From Palsa-504 sp963787645 (lineage in GTDB: Bacteria > Actinomycetota > Actinomycetes > Streptosporangiales > Streptosporangiaceae): 64,000 nt of DNA. Below are positions 26,219 through 34,299 of the stretch, piece after piece (the first letter of the stretch is position 1; each line of letters starts with the position of its first letter). Both the position numbers and the translations under genes were made by a program. The stretch spans positions 124,001-188,000 of the forward strand of contig CAWBDS010000012.1 in the NCBI GenBank assembly GCA_963787645.1. Reading direction: 5' to 3'. The notes under the pieces were generated by a model that saw only the letters and a list, made by a program, of their open reading frames with translations, searched no databases and was not told the origin of the DNA.

Positions 26219-29013
26219 CGCCGGCACGACCCGCACTAACGCCGGTACGACCCGCGATAACCGCTGGTTCTGCTGGGCGACCGCCACGATGACGTCACCG
26301 ACCGAGCGGACCAGGCCGTACCGCCGCCGGATGACGTCGGCGATCAGCCCGGTCCAGCCGGTCTGGTGGGAGGCGCCGAGCGCCGCGGCGGTGTCGCCGT
26401 GGAAGTACTCGCCGAAGACCAGGTTGTCCCGCCAGGCCGGATCGGTCTGCAGCGTCTCATACCCGCCGAAGCACGGCCGCCGTCCGTCCGGGCCGCGGGT
26501 GAAGATCGAGATGAGCCGGTCCTGCAGGTCGGCGGCCACCTTGTCCAGGGTCAGCCGGGTGCCGGATCCGGTTGGGTACTCGATGGTGAAGTCGTCCCCG
26601 AAGAACTGGTGATACCGGTCCAGCGCGTCGATGACCAGGTAGTTGATCGGGAACCAGACCGGGCCGCGCCAGTTGGAGTTCCCGCCGAACAGCGGCGTGG
26701 TGGACTCGGCGGCCTCGTAGTCGATGCTGGCCGTCACCCCCTCCACCGACAGCGTGTACGGGTGCTCCCGGTGGTAGGCCGACAGCGCCCGCACCCCGTG
26801 CGGAGCCAGGAACCCCTCGGGGTCGAACAGCCCGCTGAGCAGCCGCGTGAGCCGGTCCGGCAGGCCAGCGACAGCAGCAGCAGCTGGTCGCCGGACGGCC
26901 CGCGCAGCATCCCGCGCTCGCGCATCGCCCCGGCGTCCACCAGGTTCTCGCGGCCGAGCAGGTCGGCGAACTGCTTGCCCAAGATGAGCGCCTGCTCGAC
27001 GTCGGACTCCTGGACCACCGCGGCGGCCAGGACCGGGATCATGCCCACCACCGACCGGACCTTGATCGGCACCTGCTCGCCGGACGGCGTCACCAGCCGG
27101 TCGTAGAAGAACCCGTCGGTGTCGTCCCACAGGCCCTGGCTGGACAGCGCGTCGCGGATGGCCGCGAAGTGCTCCAGGAACTTGAGCACCAGGTCGGAGG
27201 CCGCGCGCTGCCCGCTGCGGCTCAGCACGGTGGCGATCCGGCCCATGGCGATGGCGTAGAACCCCATCCACCCGGTGGCGTCGGACTGCTCCAGGATCCC
27301 GCCCACGGGCAGCTGCGACCGGTCCAGCGGCCCGATGTTGTCCAGGCCCAGGAACCCGCCCTCATACACGTTCTTCCCGCCGGCGTCCTCCAGGTTGACC
27401 CACCAGGTGAAGTTGACCAGCAGCTTGTCGAACACCCGGGACAGGAACTCCACGTCGCGGCCCTCGTCGATGGCGAACACCTCGAGCGCCGCCCAGGCCT
27501 GCACCGGCGGGTTGACGTCGGAGAAGTTCCATTCGTACGCGGGCAGCGTCCCGCTCGGATGCTGGAACCACTCCCGGCACAGCAGGATCAGCTGGTACTT
27601 GGCGAACGCCGGGTCCACGTGGGCCAACGCCACGCAGTGAAAGCCCAGGTCCCACGCGGCGAACCAGGGATACTCCCACTTGTCCGGCATCGACATGATG
27701 TCGAACGCGTCGAAGTTGCGCCAGCGCGAGTTGCGTCCGGTCAGCCGCTCAGCCGGCGGCGTCGGCTGGCCCGGGTCGCCATCCAGCCAGCGCGTCACGT
27801 CGTAGTAGAACAGCTGCTTGCTCCACAGCAGCCCGGCGAACGCCTGCCGCATGACCATGGCCTCGTCGTCGGTCGCGTCCCGTGGGGTCAGCTCGTCGTA
27901 GAACTCGTTGGCCTCGGCCCGCCGCCTGGCCACCATCTGGTCGAAGTCGGTGCCCAGGGCCACGGCCGAAGCCCCGGACACCGGGACCGCCGAGCCCAGC
28001 GCGGCCGCGGCCGCCCCGTCGGCCGAAGCCGGCCGCATCCGCAGCCGTAGTTCGGCCGAAGCCCCCGCGGCCAGCGTGAGCTGATACCAGAACGCGCACT
28101 TGGTCCCGGTGCGCCCCGGGTTGACCGTGGGCGCGCCGCCGATCACGTGGTCGTTGATGCCGTCTTTCGGGTACGGCGTGAGCGGCGTCGCACCGTACAG
28201 CCGGGCCAGGTTCGTCTCGTTCTCGCAGAACAGCGCCGTGGGCAGCGTCCCGTCCGGCGCGGGGCCGGCGATCAGTTCCAGCTCACCGCAGAACGGGTGC
28301 TGGATGCTGACCACGGCCGGGTCCGCGGTACCCGCCCCGAGCACCGGCTTGGTCGGGTCCTCGCCCCAGGACCAGGTGTTCCGGAACCAGGCCGTCGGCA
28401 GGACGTGCAAGCTGGCCGCGTCCGGCCCCGGATTGGTCACCGAGATCGTCATCAGCAGGTCGTCGGGCCCGGCCTTGGTGTAGTTCACCTCGACGATCCA
28501 GTACCGGTTGTCCGCGAAGGCCCCGGTGTCGAGCAGTTCGTATTCGGGCTGCTGCCGGTTCCGCGCCGCGTTGGTGTCGATCAGGTCCTGGTACGGGAAC
28601 GGGCCCCGCGGATAGTGGTAACGCCACCGGTTCCAGGCGTGGCTGGGGATGGCGTCCAGGTACCACCAGTACTCCTTGACGTCCTCGCCGTGGTTGCCCT
28701 GCTCGCCGGTCAGCCCGAAGGCCCGCTCCTTGAGGATCGGGTCGCGCCCGTTCCACAGGGCCAGGCCCAGGCAGAGCCGCTGCTCGATGTCGCAGAATCC
28801 GGCCAGCCCGTCCTCGCCCCACCGGTAGGCCCGGGACCGGGCGTGGTCGTGCGGCAGGTAGTTCCAGGCGTCGCCGTCGGCGCTGTAGTCTTCGCGGACC
28901 GTGCCCCACTGCCGCTCGCTCACGTACGGTCCCCACCGGTACCAGTCACCGGCCTGCCGGAGCCCGTTCTCGAGCTTGCCGAACTCATCGACCCGCTCCC
29001 GCTCAGCTCCCAT
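26183..29013 (-). pseudogene. GH63/MGH1-like glucosidase, frameshifted near the C-terminus
   Basis: From ATG 29013 (GAGGAGG upstream) the frame runs through WNYLPHDHARSRAYRWGEDGLAGF, then EYPWFAAWDLGFHCVALAH (catalytic Asp region) and LPAYEWNFSDVNPPVQAWA, typical of GH63-related mannosylglycerate-hydrolase/glucosidase proteins. Near 26863-26866 (GGCC) the homology passes into another frame that has SNWRGPVWFPINYL (the second catalytic region) and runs to the stop at 26183. One extra C restores a protein of about 943 aa. No signal peptide. Substrate probably an alpha-glucoside or glycoside storage compound. The tail RVVPAL repeats three times because of a 21-bp tandem repeat. Confidence 0.78.
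26202..26264. repeat. 21-bp tandem repeat, 3 copies, at a convergent overlap
   Basis: Three copies of a unit like GGTACGACCCGC-TAACGCC start at 26202, 26223 and 26244. It supplies the zwf-like stop (TAA 26216-26218) and the repeated RVVPAL codons at the end of the opposing glucosidase gene. Confidence 0.85.
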
Positions 29014-29145
29014 CGCCGCCTCCTCGCCGTAGCCTGTTCCTTTTTTAGCGGAACGGGCCGTGGTACCACCGGCTGGGTCCCGTCAAGCACACCGGGGTTA
29101 GGCTGAGACGCGTTACTGGAGCACACCGACATCGGGACGGGCGCC

Positions 29146-29454
29146 ATGGCTTATGACGACACGACAGATAGCCTGCCGACCGGAAACTGGCCCCAGGTGA
29201 GGTCCGGGCCGCTGGTGGTGGGCGGCATCCTCATCGGGATCGGCGCGGTGGTGGCCATGGCGGGCGCGGCTGTGGCCGGCACGCACCTGGCCGCCGCCAC
29301 CCGGGCCTGGATCAAGGAGCTGGAGACCCCGCCCAGCCAGCTGGCCCGGCTCAAGTGGGAGCAGGCCAAAACGGCCGCCGCCTCCGGCGCGGCCACCTGG
29401 CGGGAACACCCCAACGCCAAGGTCGGCCTGGCCCGCCGGGCTTCGGCCAACTAA
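29146..29454 (+). CDS. Small single-pass membrane protein
   Basis: 102 aa. A short hydrophilic N-terminus is followed by one membrane helix (PLVVGGILIGIGAVVAMAG, residues about 22-45) and a helical charged tail with a tryptophan-containing region (TRAWIKELETPPSQLARLKWEQA). It resembles short actinobacterial proteins of unknown function. It ends just before a strong shared hairpin terminator. Confidence 0.6.
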   Translation: MAYDDTTDSLPTGNWPQVRSGPLVVGGILIGIGAVVAMAGAAVAGTHLAAATRAWIKELETPPSQLARLKWEQAKTAAASGAATWREHPNAKVGLARRASAN

Positions 29455-29458
29455 AAAC

Positions 29459-29487
29459 GTCCCGGCCGCCGCAGCGGCGGCCGGGAC
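29459..29487 (-). terminator. Intrinsic terminator, 12-bp GC stem
   Basis: GTCCCGGCCGCC and GGCGGCCGGGAC flank a 5-base loop. On the minus strand the stem is followed by a T-run (complement of AAAAA at 29453-29457), so it is a proper intrinsic terminator for the secreted-protein gene at 29504-30037. It may also stop the converging small gene. Confidence 0.85.
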
Positions 29488-29503
29488 GCTCAGCGGCTGG
29501 CGG

Positions 29504-30037
29504 TTAGTGCGGGAAGACGTGGCACGAGGCGCCCGGCCAGAACCACCACGGGCACGCGCGGTGCACGTGGCTGGCCAGCGACCAGGTCGAGCTGGCCGCC
29601 TCTTTGCCGGTCTCGGTCCAGGACCCCGAGACGTATCCCCACCGGTTGATGGTCCCGGTGAACGTCCGCGTGCCCTGGATGGAACCGGTCGGGTACGTGA
29701 AGCTGATAATCACGTGCTTGTTGCCGTAGACCACGCCGTGGATCGGGCCGGTGGTCGGGTAATTCGGGTCGGTCATCGTTCCGGACAGGCAGCCGCCGTA
29801 CTGCGTGATCGTCACGCTGTAGCTGAGCGGCGAGCCGTACTGGTAGTTCTCGATGGTGTTCTGGCCGTTCAGGTTCCAGCGCTCCTTGGCCCACGGGTTG
29901 CAGCCGTACCAGGAGTTGCTGTGCGTCGCGGGGCTGGTGGTCGCCGCGCTGGCCACCCCGGCCCCGCCGGCCACCAGCGACGCCGCGACCGCGAGGCCCG
30001 CGCAGGTTCTGAGCACGCTCTTGCCGATGTTCCTCAT
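29504..30037 (-). CDS. Secreted protein, paralogue A of a tandem pair
   Basis: 177 aa from ATG 30037, with GGGGGAA upstream; a GTG at 30142 in the same frame would wrongly lengthen it. The signal peptide is MRNIGKSVLRTC followed by a hydrophobic run and cleavage after VASA (about residue 31). The mature protein has CNPWAKERWNLNG, CLSGTMTD, a GTRTFTGTINRWGYVSGSW strand-rich part, and a conserved end ACPWWFWPGASCHVFP. The four mature cysteines probably form two disulfides. It is about 55% like the next gene (30527-31060) with the same length. Small exported beta-sheet protein, function unknown. Confidence 0.8.
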   Translation of the reverse strand: MRNIGKSVLRTCAGLAVAASLVAGGAGVASAATTSPATHSNSWYGCNPWAKERWNLNGQNTIENYQYGSPLSYSVTITQYGGCLSGTMTDPNYPTTGPIHGVVYGNKHVIISFTYPTGSIQGTRTFTGTINRWGYVSGSWTETGKEAASSTWSLASHVHRACPWWFWPGASCHVFPH

Positions 30038-30116
30038 GATTCCCCCACATAACGGTCCGCCGGCATATGGCCGGCGATTTGCTGACATGAAGGGGACGCC
30101 GAAACGGACGGGCGGG

Positions 30117-30178
30117 TTGTCCGGAAGCAACAAGTAATACACATGCCGTTACACCTCGTGATGCTCATAGTCCGACAA
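30117..30178. promoter_or_regulatory. Upstream element of secreted paralogue A
   Basis: TTGTCCG (30117-30123) and CCGACAA (30172-30178) are inverted arms separated by exactly 48 bases. An element of the same geometry, also with CTCGT-AT in the middle, precedes paralogue B (31178-31239). It probably contains the promoter and a shared regulator site. Confidence 0.5.
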
Positions 30179-30351
30179 AACCCGTAAAACCGCGCTCCGG
30201 GATATGCAGTAAAGCGGAGTGGCTGAGGAATGCGGTGTGGCTAGCGGCTGCTTCTGGCCGGTCGCGCAGGTCCGTGCCGCCGACCGGGTTACCGGTGGTG
30301 CTGACGTTGCAAGGGAGAACAGCGTGCTTCATGGTGCGCTGTGCCCGCGAA

Positions 30352-30412
30352 CCCAAGGGTGGTGAAACCCGGGATCCACCACCCTTGGGTGTGGTGGATT
30401 GCCAGTTTCACC
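30352..30412. repeat. Dispersed GGATCC repeat, second locus, with long hairpin
   Basis: CCCAAGGGTGGTG and CACCACCCTTGGG form a perfect 13-bp stem around a 12-base loop containing CCCGGGATC. A degenerate second half (GTGGTGGATT...TTTCACC) follows. It is the reverse-orientation relative of 5134-5196. Confidence 0.75.
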
Positions 30413-30478
30413 CCGCTCACGCCGGCCGCGGCCGGCTGCTCCGGCTAAGCGGATAGCCCAGACCGCGCTAACCGCAAC

Positions 30479-30507
30479 GCCCCGGCCGTCAGGCCGACGG
30501 CCGGGGC
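30479..30507 (-). terminator. Hairpin downstream of secreted paralogue B
   Basis: GCCCCGGCCGTC and GACGGCCGGGGC form a 12-bp stem with a 5-base loop 20 bases after the stop of the minus-strand gene. There is no clear T-run, so it is a factor-assisted or weak terminator. Confidence 0.6.
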
Positions 30508-30526
30508 GTGCGTCATGATTTGGTCG

Positions 30527-31060
30527 TTACCGCGGGAAGACCCGGCACGAGGCGCCCGGCCAGTACCACCACGGGCAGGCGTGATGCGCGTGCTTGGCCA
30601 GGGTGAACGTGCCGCTGCCGTTCTCGGTACCGGTCTCGCTCCAGGTGCCGGACACGGCTCCCCACCAGTTGATCTTCCCGGTGTAGGTCCTGGTGCCCTG
30701 GACCGAGCCGGCCGGGTACTTGAAGGTGAAGGTGACGTGGTTCCGGTAGACGGTGCCGTAGACCGGCCCCGTGGTCGGGTAGTACCCGTCGGTCAGCGAG
30801 CCCCACAGGCAGCTGCCGAACTGCTTGAACGTCACACTGTAGGTGTAGGTCTGGCCCTGGTAGACGGCCTCGACCTGGTTCTTGCCGTTCAGGTTCCACT
30901 GCTCCCGCGCCCACGGGTTGCAGCTGTGCCCGGGATTACCGGTCTGGGTCGCGGGAGCGGTCGTGGCGGCGCTCGCCACCCCCGTCCCGCCTGCTACGAG
31001 CCCGGCCGCGATCGCCAGGCCCGCGCAGGTCCGCAGAATCGCCTTGCTGATACCTCTCAT
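30527..31060 (-). CDS. Secreted protein, paralogue B of a tandem pair
   Basis: 177 aa from ATG 31060, preceded by GGGGACC/AGAAGGGG. Its layout is the same as paralogue A: signal peptide MRGISKAILRTCAG ending near VASA, then CNPWAREQWNLNG, SCLWGSLTD, GTRTYTGKINWWGAVSGTW and the end ACPWWYWPGASCRVFP. All four mature cysteines and the aromatic CPWW motif are conserved between the pair, so the fold is under selection. Presumably released to the cell surface or medium. Confidence 0.8.
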   Translation of the reverse strand: MRGISKAILRTCAGLAIAAGLVAGGTGVASAATTAPATQTGNPGHSCNPWAREQWNLNGKNQVEAVYQGQTYTYSVTFKQFGSCLWGSLTDGYYPTTGPVYGTVYRNHVTFTFKYPAGSVQGTRTYTGKINWWGAVSGTWSETGTENGSGTFTLAKHAHHACPWWYWPGASCRVFPR

Positions 31061-31177
31061 GGTCCCCTTCTCCCTGTAAGCCGCTTACCGGAGCCTGGGC
31101 TCTCCGTACGTGACCGCTTGACGTCGCGCTAGCAGCGGCTTGGTGTTGTACTTCAGACGTAGAACAGGGCGAAAAGG

Positions 31178-31239
31178 TTGTCCGATAACAAGCACAAACA
31201 CACAGATGTTAACGGCTCGTTATTAACGCTACCGGACAA
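31178..31239. promoter_or_regulatory. Upstream element of secreted paralogue B
   Basis: TTGTCCG (31178-31184) and CGGACAA (31233-31239) are perfect 7-bp inverted arms 48 bases apart, in an AT-rich stretch. Inside lies TAACG-GCT-CGTTA. Same spacing as at 30117-30178. Confidence 0.5.
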
Positions 31240-31261
31240 ATACCTAATAACTTACGCAAAC

Positions 31262-32065
31262 TCACGCTACCCGGCTGAACGCCGGCAGGTACCCGAGTTC
31301 CTGCCCGGCGGCGGTCGGGTGGTAGGACGAGCTGATCGCGAACAGGTCCACCGAGTGCAGCCAGCTGTGGGAGTCGCAGATCTCGTGCCCGGCGAACTGG
31401 CCGCGGACGTCGAGGTAGGTATCGCCATGGTCCTGGGCGGCGGTCTGCAGCGCGGCGTCGAGCGCGTCCGCGCCCTGGTTGAGCGCGGTGCGGTCCTGGG
31501 TGCTCAGCCCCAGGCACGTGCCGGACTTGGACAGGTCGTACAGCTCCGGGTAGCCGAGCACCACGACCGTGGCGTGCGGCGCGTCCGTCCCGATCGTGGT
31601 CAGGGTCTGGTCCAGCCGGCCTGGCAGCTGGCTGGCCACGAACGCCTCGGCGGTCGCCACGGCCTTCAGGCAGGAACTGGTCGAGGACAGCACGCAGGTT
31701 TCCATCACGCTGGAGAAGCCCGCGTCGTTGCCGCCGATCGTGATGCTGACCAGCGTGGTGCTCGCGGTCAGCGCCGACACCTGGCCGCTGAGCACGTCGG
31801 CCGTGGTCGCGCCCGCGCAGGCCGCCGAGACGAAGCTGGCCGGGCCGTGCGCCGCGGCCCACTGCTCCGGATAGGCGTCGGTGCTGCGGTCGCAGCTCCC
31901 GCTGGAAGAGATGTAGCTCCCCGCCCCCAGCCCGGAGCTGTAGGAATCGCCGAGCGCGACATAATTGACGGTCGACGCCGCGGCCGCCGGAACGGCGGTC
32001 AGCACCGTGACCAGGCCCGCGATACCGAGGATAGCGGCACTGAAACCAGCCCGGAAAATACGCAC
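31262..32065 (-). CDS. Secreted SGNH/GDSL esterase-lipase
   Basis: 267 aa with an N-terminal signal peptide (hydrophobic run to about residue 30, cleavage after AAAA). Block I is ALGDSYSSG (catalytic Ser near 41), block III SITIGGNDAGF (oxyanion residues) and block V SSYHPTAAG (catalytic His). It has six cysteines, giving three disulfides as in Streptomyces extracellular lipases of this family. It should hydrolyse ester bonds of lipids or acetylated substrates outside the cell. It stands alone, with its own AT-rich upstream region. Confidence 0.9.
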   Translation of the reverse strand: MRIFRAGFSAAILGIAGLVTVLTAVPAAAASTVNYVALGDSYSSGLGAGSYISSSGSCDRSTDAYPEQWAAAHGPASFVSAACAGATTADVLSGQVSALTASTTLVSITIGGNDAGFSSVMETCVLSSTSSCLKAVATAEAFVASQLPGRLDQTLTTIGTDAPHATVVVLGYPELYDLSKSGTCLGLSTQDRTALNQGADALDAALQTAAQDHGDTYLDVRGQFAGHEICDSHSWLHSVDLFAISSSYHPTAAGQELGYLPAFSRVA

Positions 32066-32183
32066 GAATCACCCACTGTGACCAGGGAGGCCTCCGAAAA
32101 CCGGGGCCATAATCCTTGTACCACGGCCCGTCCGGCAGATCAATAATGGAACCGTAGGCACGACGATCGGAGCACGACAGCTC

Positions 32184-33260
32184 ATGGCCCGCAGCGGGAA
32201 CCTCGCCGACTGGCAGCGCCAGCTGGCCGAGCGGCGCCAGGAAGAAGCCGAGCAGGCGCGCGAACGCAGGCAGCAGCAACGGGACCGGGAGAAGGTCCGC
32301 CAGCAGGAGCATCACGACTCGCGGCAACAAGCGGCGGACGAGCAGAACGCCGCGGTGGCCGAGCAGCTCACCAGCCTGGACGAGGTGCTGACCAGCGCCC
32401 TGGCGCTCGCGCCGATGAGCTTCGACCGGCTGATGGTCACGCCGCGGACGCCGCCGTTCGATCCGGGTCCGCTGGGTGCCGCGCCGCCCGGCCCGGGCTG
32501 GATCGACTTCGCGCCCGACGCGCCGCGCGGGCTGAGCCGCTTCCTGGGCGGCGGTATCCGGTACAAGCGGCAGCTGGCCCAGGCGCAGGGCCGGTTCGAG
32601 GCCGCGACCGCCGAATTCCGGGAGCAGGAGGTGCAGCGGCAGCGGGCGCTGGCCGTGGCCACGGCGAAGTACCACGGGGCGCTCACCGAGGAGCGCGGCC
32701 GGGCCGCCGCCCGCAACGCCCAGGTGACCCGGCGGCAGGCGGCGTTCGCGGCGGGCGACGCCGGGGCGGTGGCGTGGTTCGTCCGCTGCGTGCTCAAGGC
32801 CTCCCGGTACGCCGACGGCTTCCCGCGCGGGTACCAGGTGACCTACGACGCCCCCGCCAGCTCCCTGGCGGTTGAGTTCGAGCTGCCGCCGCAGACCGTC
32901 GTGCCGCCGGTCCGGGCCTACCGGTACGTGAAGGCGCGGGACATCGTCGAGGCGGTGCCGCGGCCGGACGCCGAGATCAGGCGGCGCTACGAACGGCTCA
33001 TCTCCGCTATCGCGCTGCGCACGATGCACGAGATCTTCAGCGCCACCCCGGCTCACGTGATCCAGTCGGTGTCCTTCGCCGGCTACGTGACCACCACCGA
33101 TCCCGCCACCGGTAAATCCGTCCGGCCGCGGCTGCTCGCCGCGTCGGCCGACCGGGCCGCCTTCGAGGACCTGGTGCTGGCCGACGTCGACCCGGCCGCC
33201 TGCCTGGCGGGCTTCGGCGCCCCAACCGCTCAAGATCGGGCGCTGAAGGCCGGCCGCTAG
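32184..33260 (+). CDS. Mrr-type restriction-system scaffold protein lacking the nuclease domain
   Basis: 358 aa. It begins with a charged coiled coil (about 10-60, ERRQEEAEQARERRQQQRD), then RTPPFDPGPLGAAPPGPGW, the GLSRFLGGGIRYKRQLAQA helix, another long coiled coil (130-190), and the beta-rich part with YADGFPRGYQVTYDAPASSLAVEFELP and YRYVKARDIVEAVPRP. It ends DVDPAACLAGFGAP. This is the N-terminal two-thirds of actinobacterial proteins that carry a C-terminal Mrr_cat endonuclease; here the gene stops where that domain would begin. Its stop overlaps the converging operon by four bases. A deliberately nuclease-free form is one reading, truncation another. Confidence 0.7.
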   Translation: MARSGNLADWQRQLAERRQEEAEQARERRQQQRDREKVRQQEHHDSRQQAADEQNAAVAEQLTSLDEVLTSALALAPMSFDRLMVTPRTPPFDPGPLGAAPPGPGWIDFAPDAPRGLSRFLGGGIRYKRQLAQAQGRFEAATAEFREQEVQRQRALAVATAKYHGALTEERGRAAARNAQVTRRQAAFAAGDAGAVAWFVRCVLKASRYADGFPRGYQVTYDAPASSLAVEFELPPQTVVPPVRAYRYVKARDIVEAVPRPDAEIRRRYERLISAIALRTMHEIFSATPAHVIQSVSFAGYVTTTDPATGKSVRPRLLAASADRAAFEDLVLADVDPAACLAGFGAPTAQDRALKAGR

Positions 33261-33469
33261 AACTCGGTGTCGCGGTCGGCGGTTTCGAGCACGTCCATCA
33301 GTGCCCGCAGGGCCTCGAGGTAGGAGCGGGTCCGCTGGGCCAGCGGCGTCCAGTGGTCGGCCTCGAACTGACGGGCCACCTCGTCCTGCCAGTGCGGGAC
33401 GGCCTGCTCCCAGGCGGCCGACAGCAGGCGGAACTGCTCGTCACCGTCACGGTCCGGCCGGGTGTGCAT
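33257..33469 (-). CDS. Small helical protein, last gene of the FtsK-like operon
   Basis: 70 aa, mostly helical and acidic, with aromatic positions in FRLLSAAWEQAVPHWQDEVARQF and ending ETADRDTEF. The W-Q/D spacing of SAAWEQAVPHW is reminiscent of WXG-type helical hairpins but without the exact motif. It lies 12 bases after the preceding gene and overlaps the Mrr-like gene stop. No domain recognised. Confidence 0.6.
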   Translation of the reverse strand: MHTRPDRDGDEQFRLLSAAWEQAVPHWQDEVARQFEADHWTPLAQRTRSYLEALRALMDVLETADRDTEF

Positions 33470-33481
33470 CGTCGCGGCGGC

Positions 33482-33913
33482 TCAGGCTCCGCTGGCCTGG
33501 ACGCGGCGGGCGGCCTGCAGGCTCGAGATGCTGCCCAGCAGCTGGCTTTCGGCCCGGGGCAGGTCGCTGTCCAGCACTTCCCCGAACGCGGCCGCCGGAC
33601 CGGCGAATTCGCTCGCTTGCGTGTCCACCCGCTGCTGCCAGACGCGGATCCGCTCGAGCCGCTCCGCGGCCTGCTCGACCGCCCAGGCGTACGCCGAGCA
33701 GTCCGCCCCGCCGCGGTTCCGGCAGGCCGCCAGGTCGGCTTGATCTTGTTCCAGCCGGGCCTGCCAATGGCTAGCCTTGGCGGCCAGCGACGCACGGGTC
33801 AGCTCGACCTCATCGCCGGCCCGTTCGGCCACGCCCCGCTGGGCGTACCGGAACCGGACCAGCGCCTCGTGCAGCCCGACCAGCGCCTCGATGTCGGCAT
33901 GGACCTTGGCCAC
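33482..33913 (-). CDS. Helical protein of the FtsK-like operon
   Basis: 143 aa, predicted to be almost all helix (VHADIEALVGLHEALVRFRYAQ; SHWQARLEQDQADLAACRNRGG; LERIRVWQQRVDTQASEFAG). It has a helix-turn-helix hairpin look, similar in size and feel to WXG100/LXG partners of EccC ATPases. The gap to the previous gene is 6 bases. No known function. Confidence 0.65.
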   Translation of the reverse strand: MAKVHADIEALVGLHEALVRFRYAQRGVAERAGDEVELTRASLAAKASHWQARLEQDQADLAACRNRGGADCSAYAWAVEQAAERLERIRVWQQRVDTQASEFAGPAAAFGEVLDSDLPRAESQLLGSISSLQAARRVQASGA

Positions 33914-33919
33914 GCCGCC

Positions 33920-34294
33920 TTACCTGCGTTCTGGCTCGGCGCGGCTGCTCTGCGCCTCACCACGGGGCGCCCCACCACGGGGAGCCCCGCTGCGGCCGGC
34001 CCCGGTGATGACCCCGGCTCCTTGCCCCGTCTCGAGGTACTCGCGGAGCCGCTCGATCAGCGCGGCCAGGTGCGCCTCGTGGGCTTCGGTGGCCGACAGG
34101 TAGACCCTGATGCCCGGCGTAACCTCGTCCAGCGCCTCGCCGAACAGCCGGTACATGTCGTCGCGCCAGACCTCGCCGAGCTCACGCCAGTGACCCCGGA
34201 TGGTGGCGAAGTTTTCCGCCAGGTCCCGGTTGAACTGCATGAGGTGCGCCCTGAACTCGGCCAGTGCGTCGATGTCGTTGATAACCCCGGACAT
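33920..34294 (-). CDS. WXG100-like helical protein of the FtsK-like operon
   Basis: 124 aa. The first ~95 residues form a helical hairpin (INDIDALAEFRAHLMQFNRDLAENFATIRGHWRELGEVWRDDMYRLFGEALDEV); HWRELGEVW stands at the place of the WXG turn. A low-complexity Gly/Arg tail follows. Next to an EccC-like ATPase this suggests a small substrate or adaptor of that ATPase (inference). It lies 5 bases after the upstream gene. Confidence 0.65.
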   Translation of the reverse strand: MSGVINDIDALAEFRAHLMQFNRDLAENFATIRGHWRELGEVWRDDMYRLFGEALDEVTPGIRVYLSATEAHEAHLAALIERLREYLETGQGAGVITGAGRSGAPRGGAPRGEAQSSRAEPERR

Positions 34295-34299
34295 GCCTG

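Larger units (their letters stand above)
30038..30526. other. 489-base intergenic region between the secreted paralogues
   Basis: No convincing gene. It holds the upstream element of paralogue A (30117-30178), a hairpin-forming dispersed repeat (30352-30412) and the terminator-like stem of paralogue B (30479-30507). Short open frames here have no ribosome site or coding character. Confidence 0.6.

Noticed and set aside
30165..30456. Short frames between the secreted paralogues
   Set aside because: No ribosome site and they cross the hairpin repeat.
31178..32146. + strand frame opposite the SGNH esterase
   Set aside because: Begins at the TTG of the regulatory arm and is a mirror of a well-defined esterase gene.
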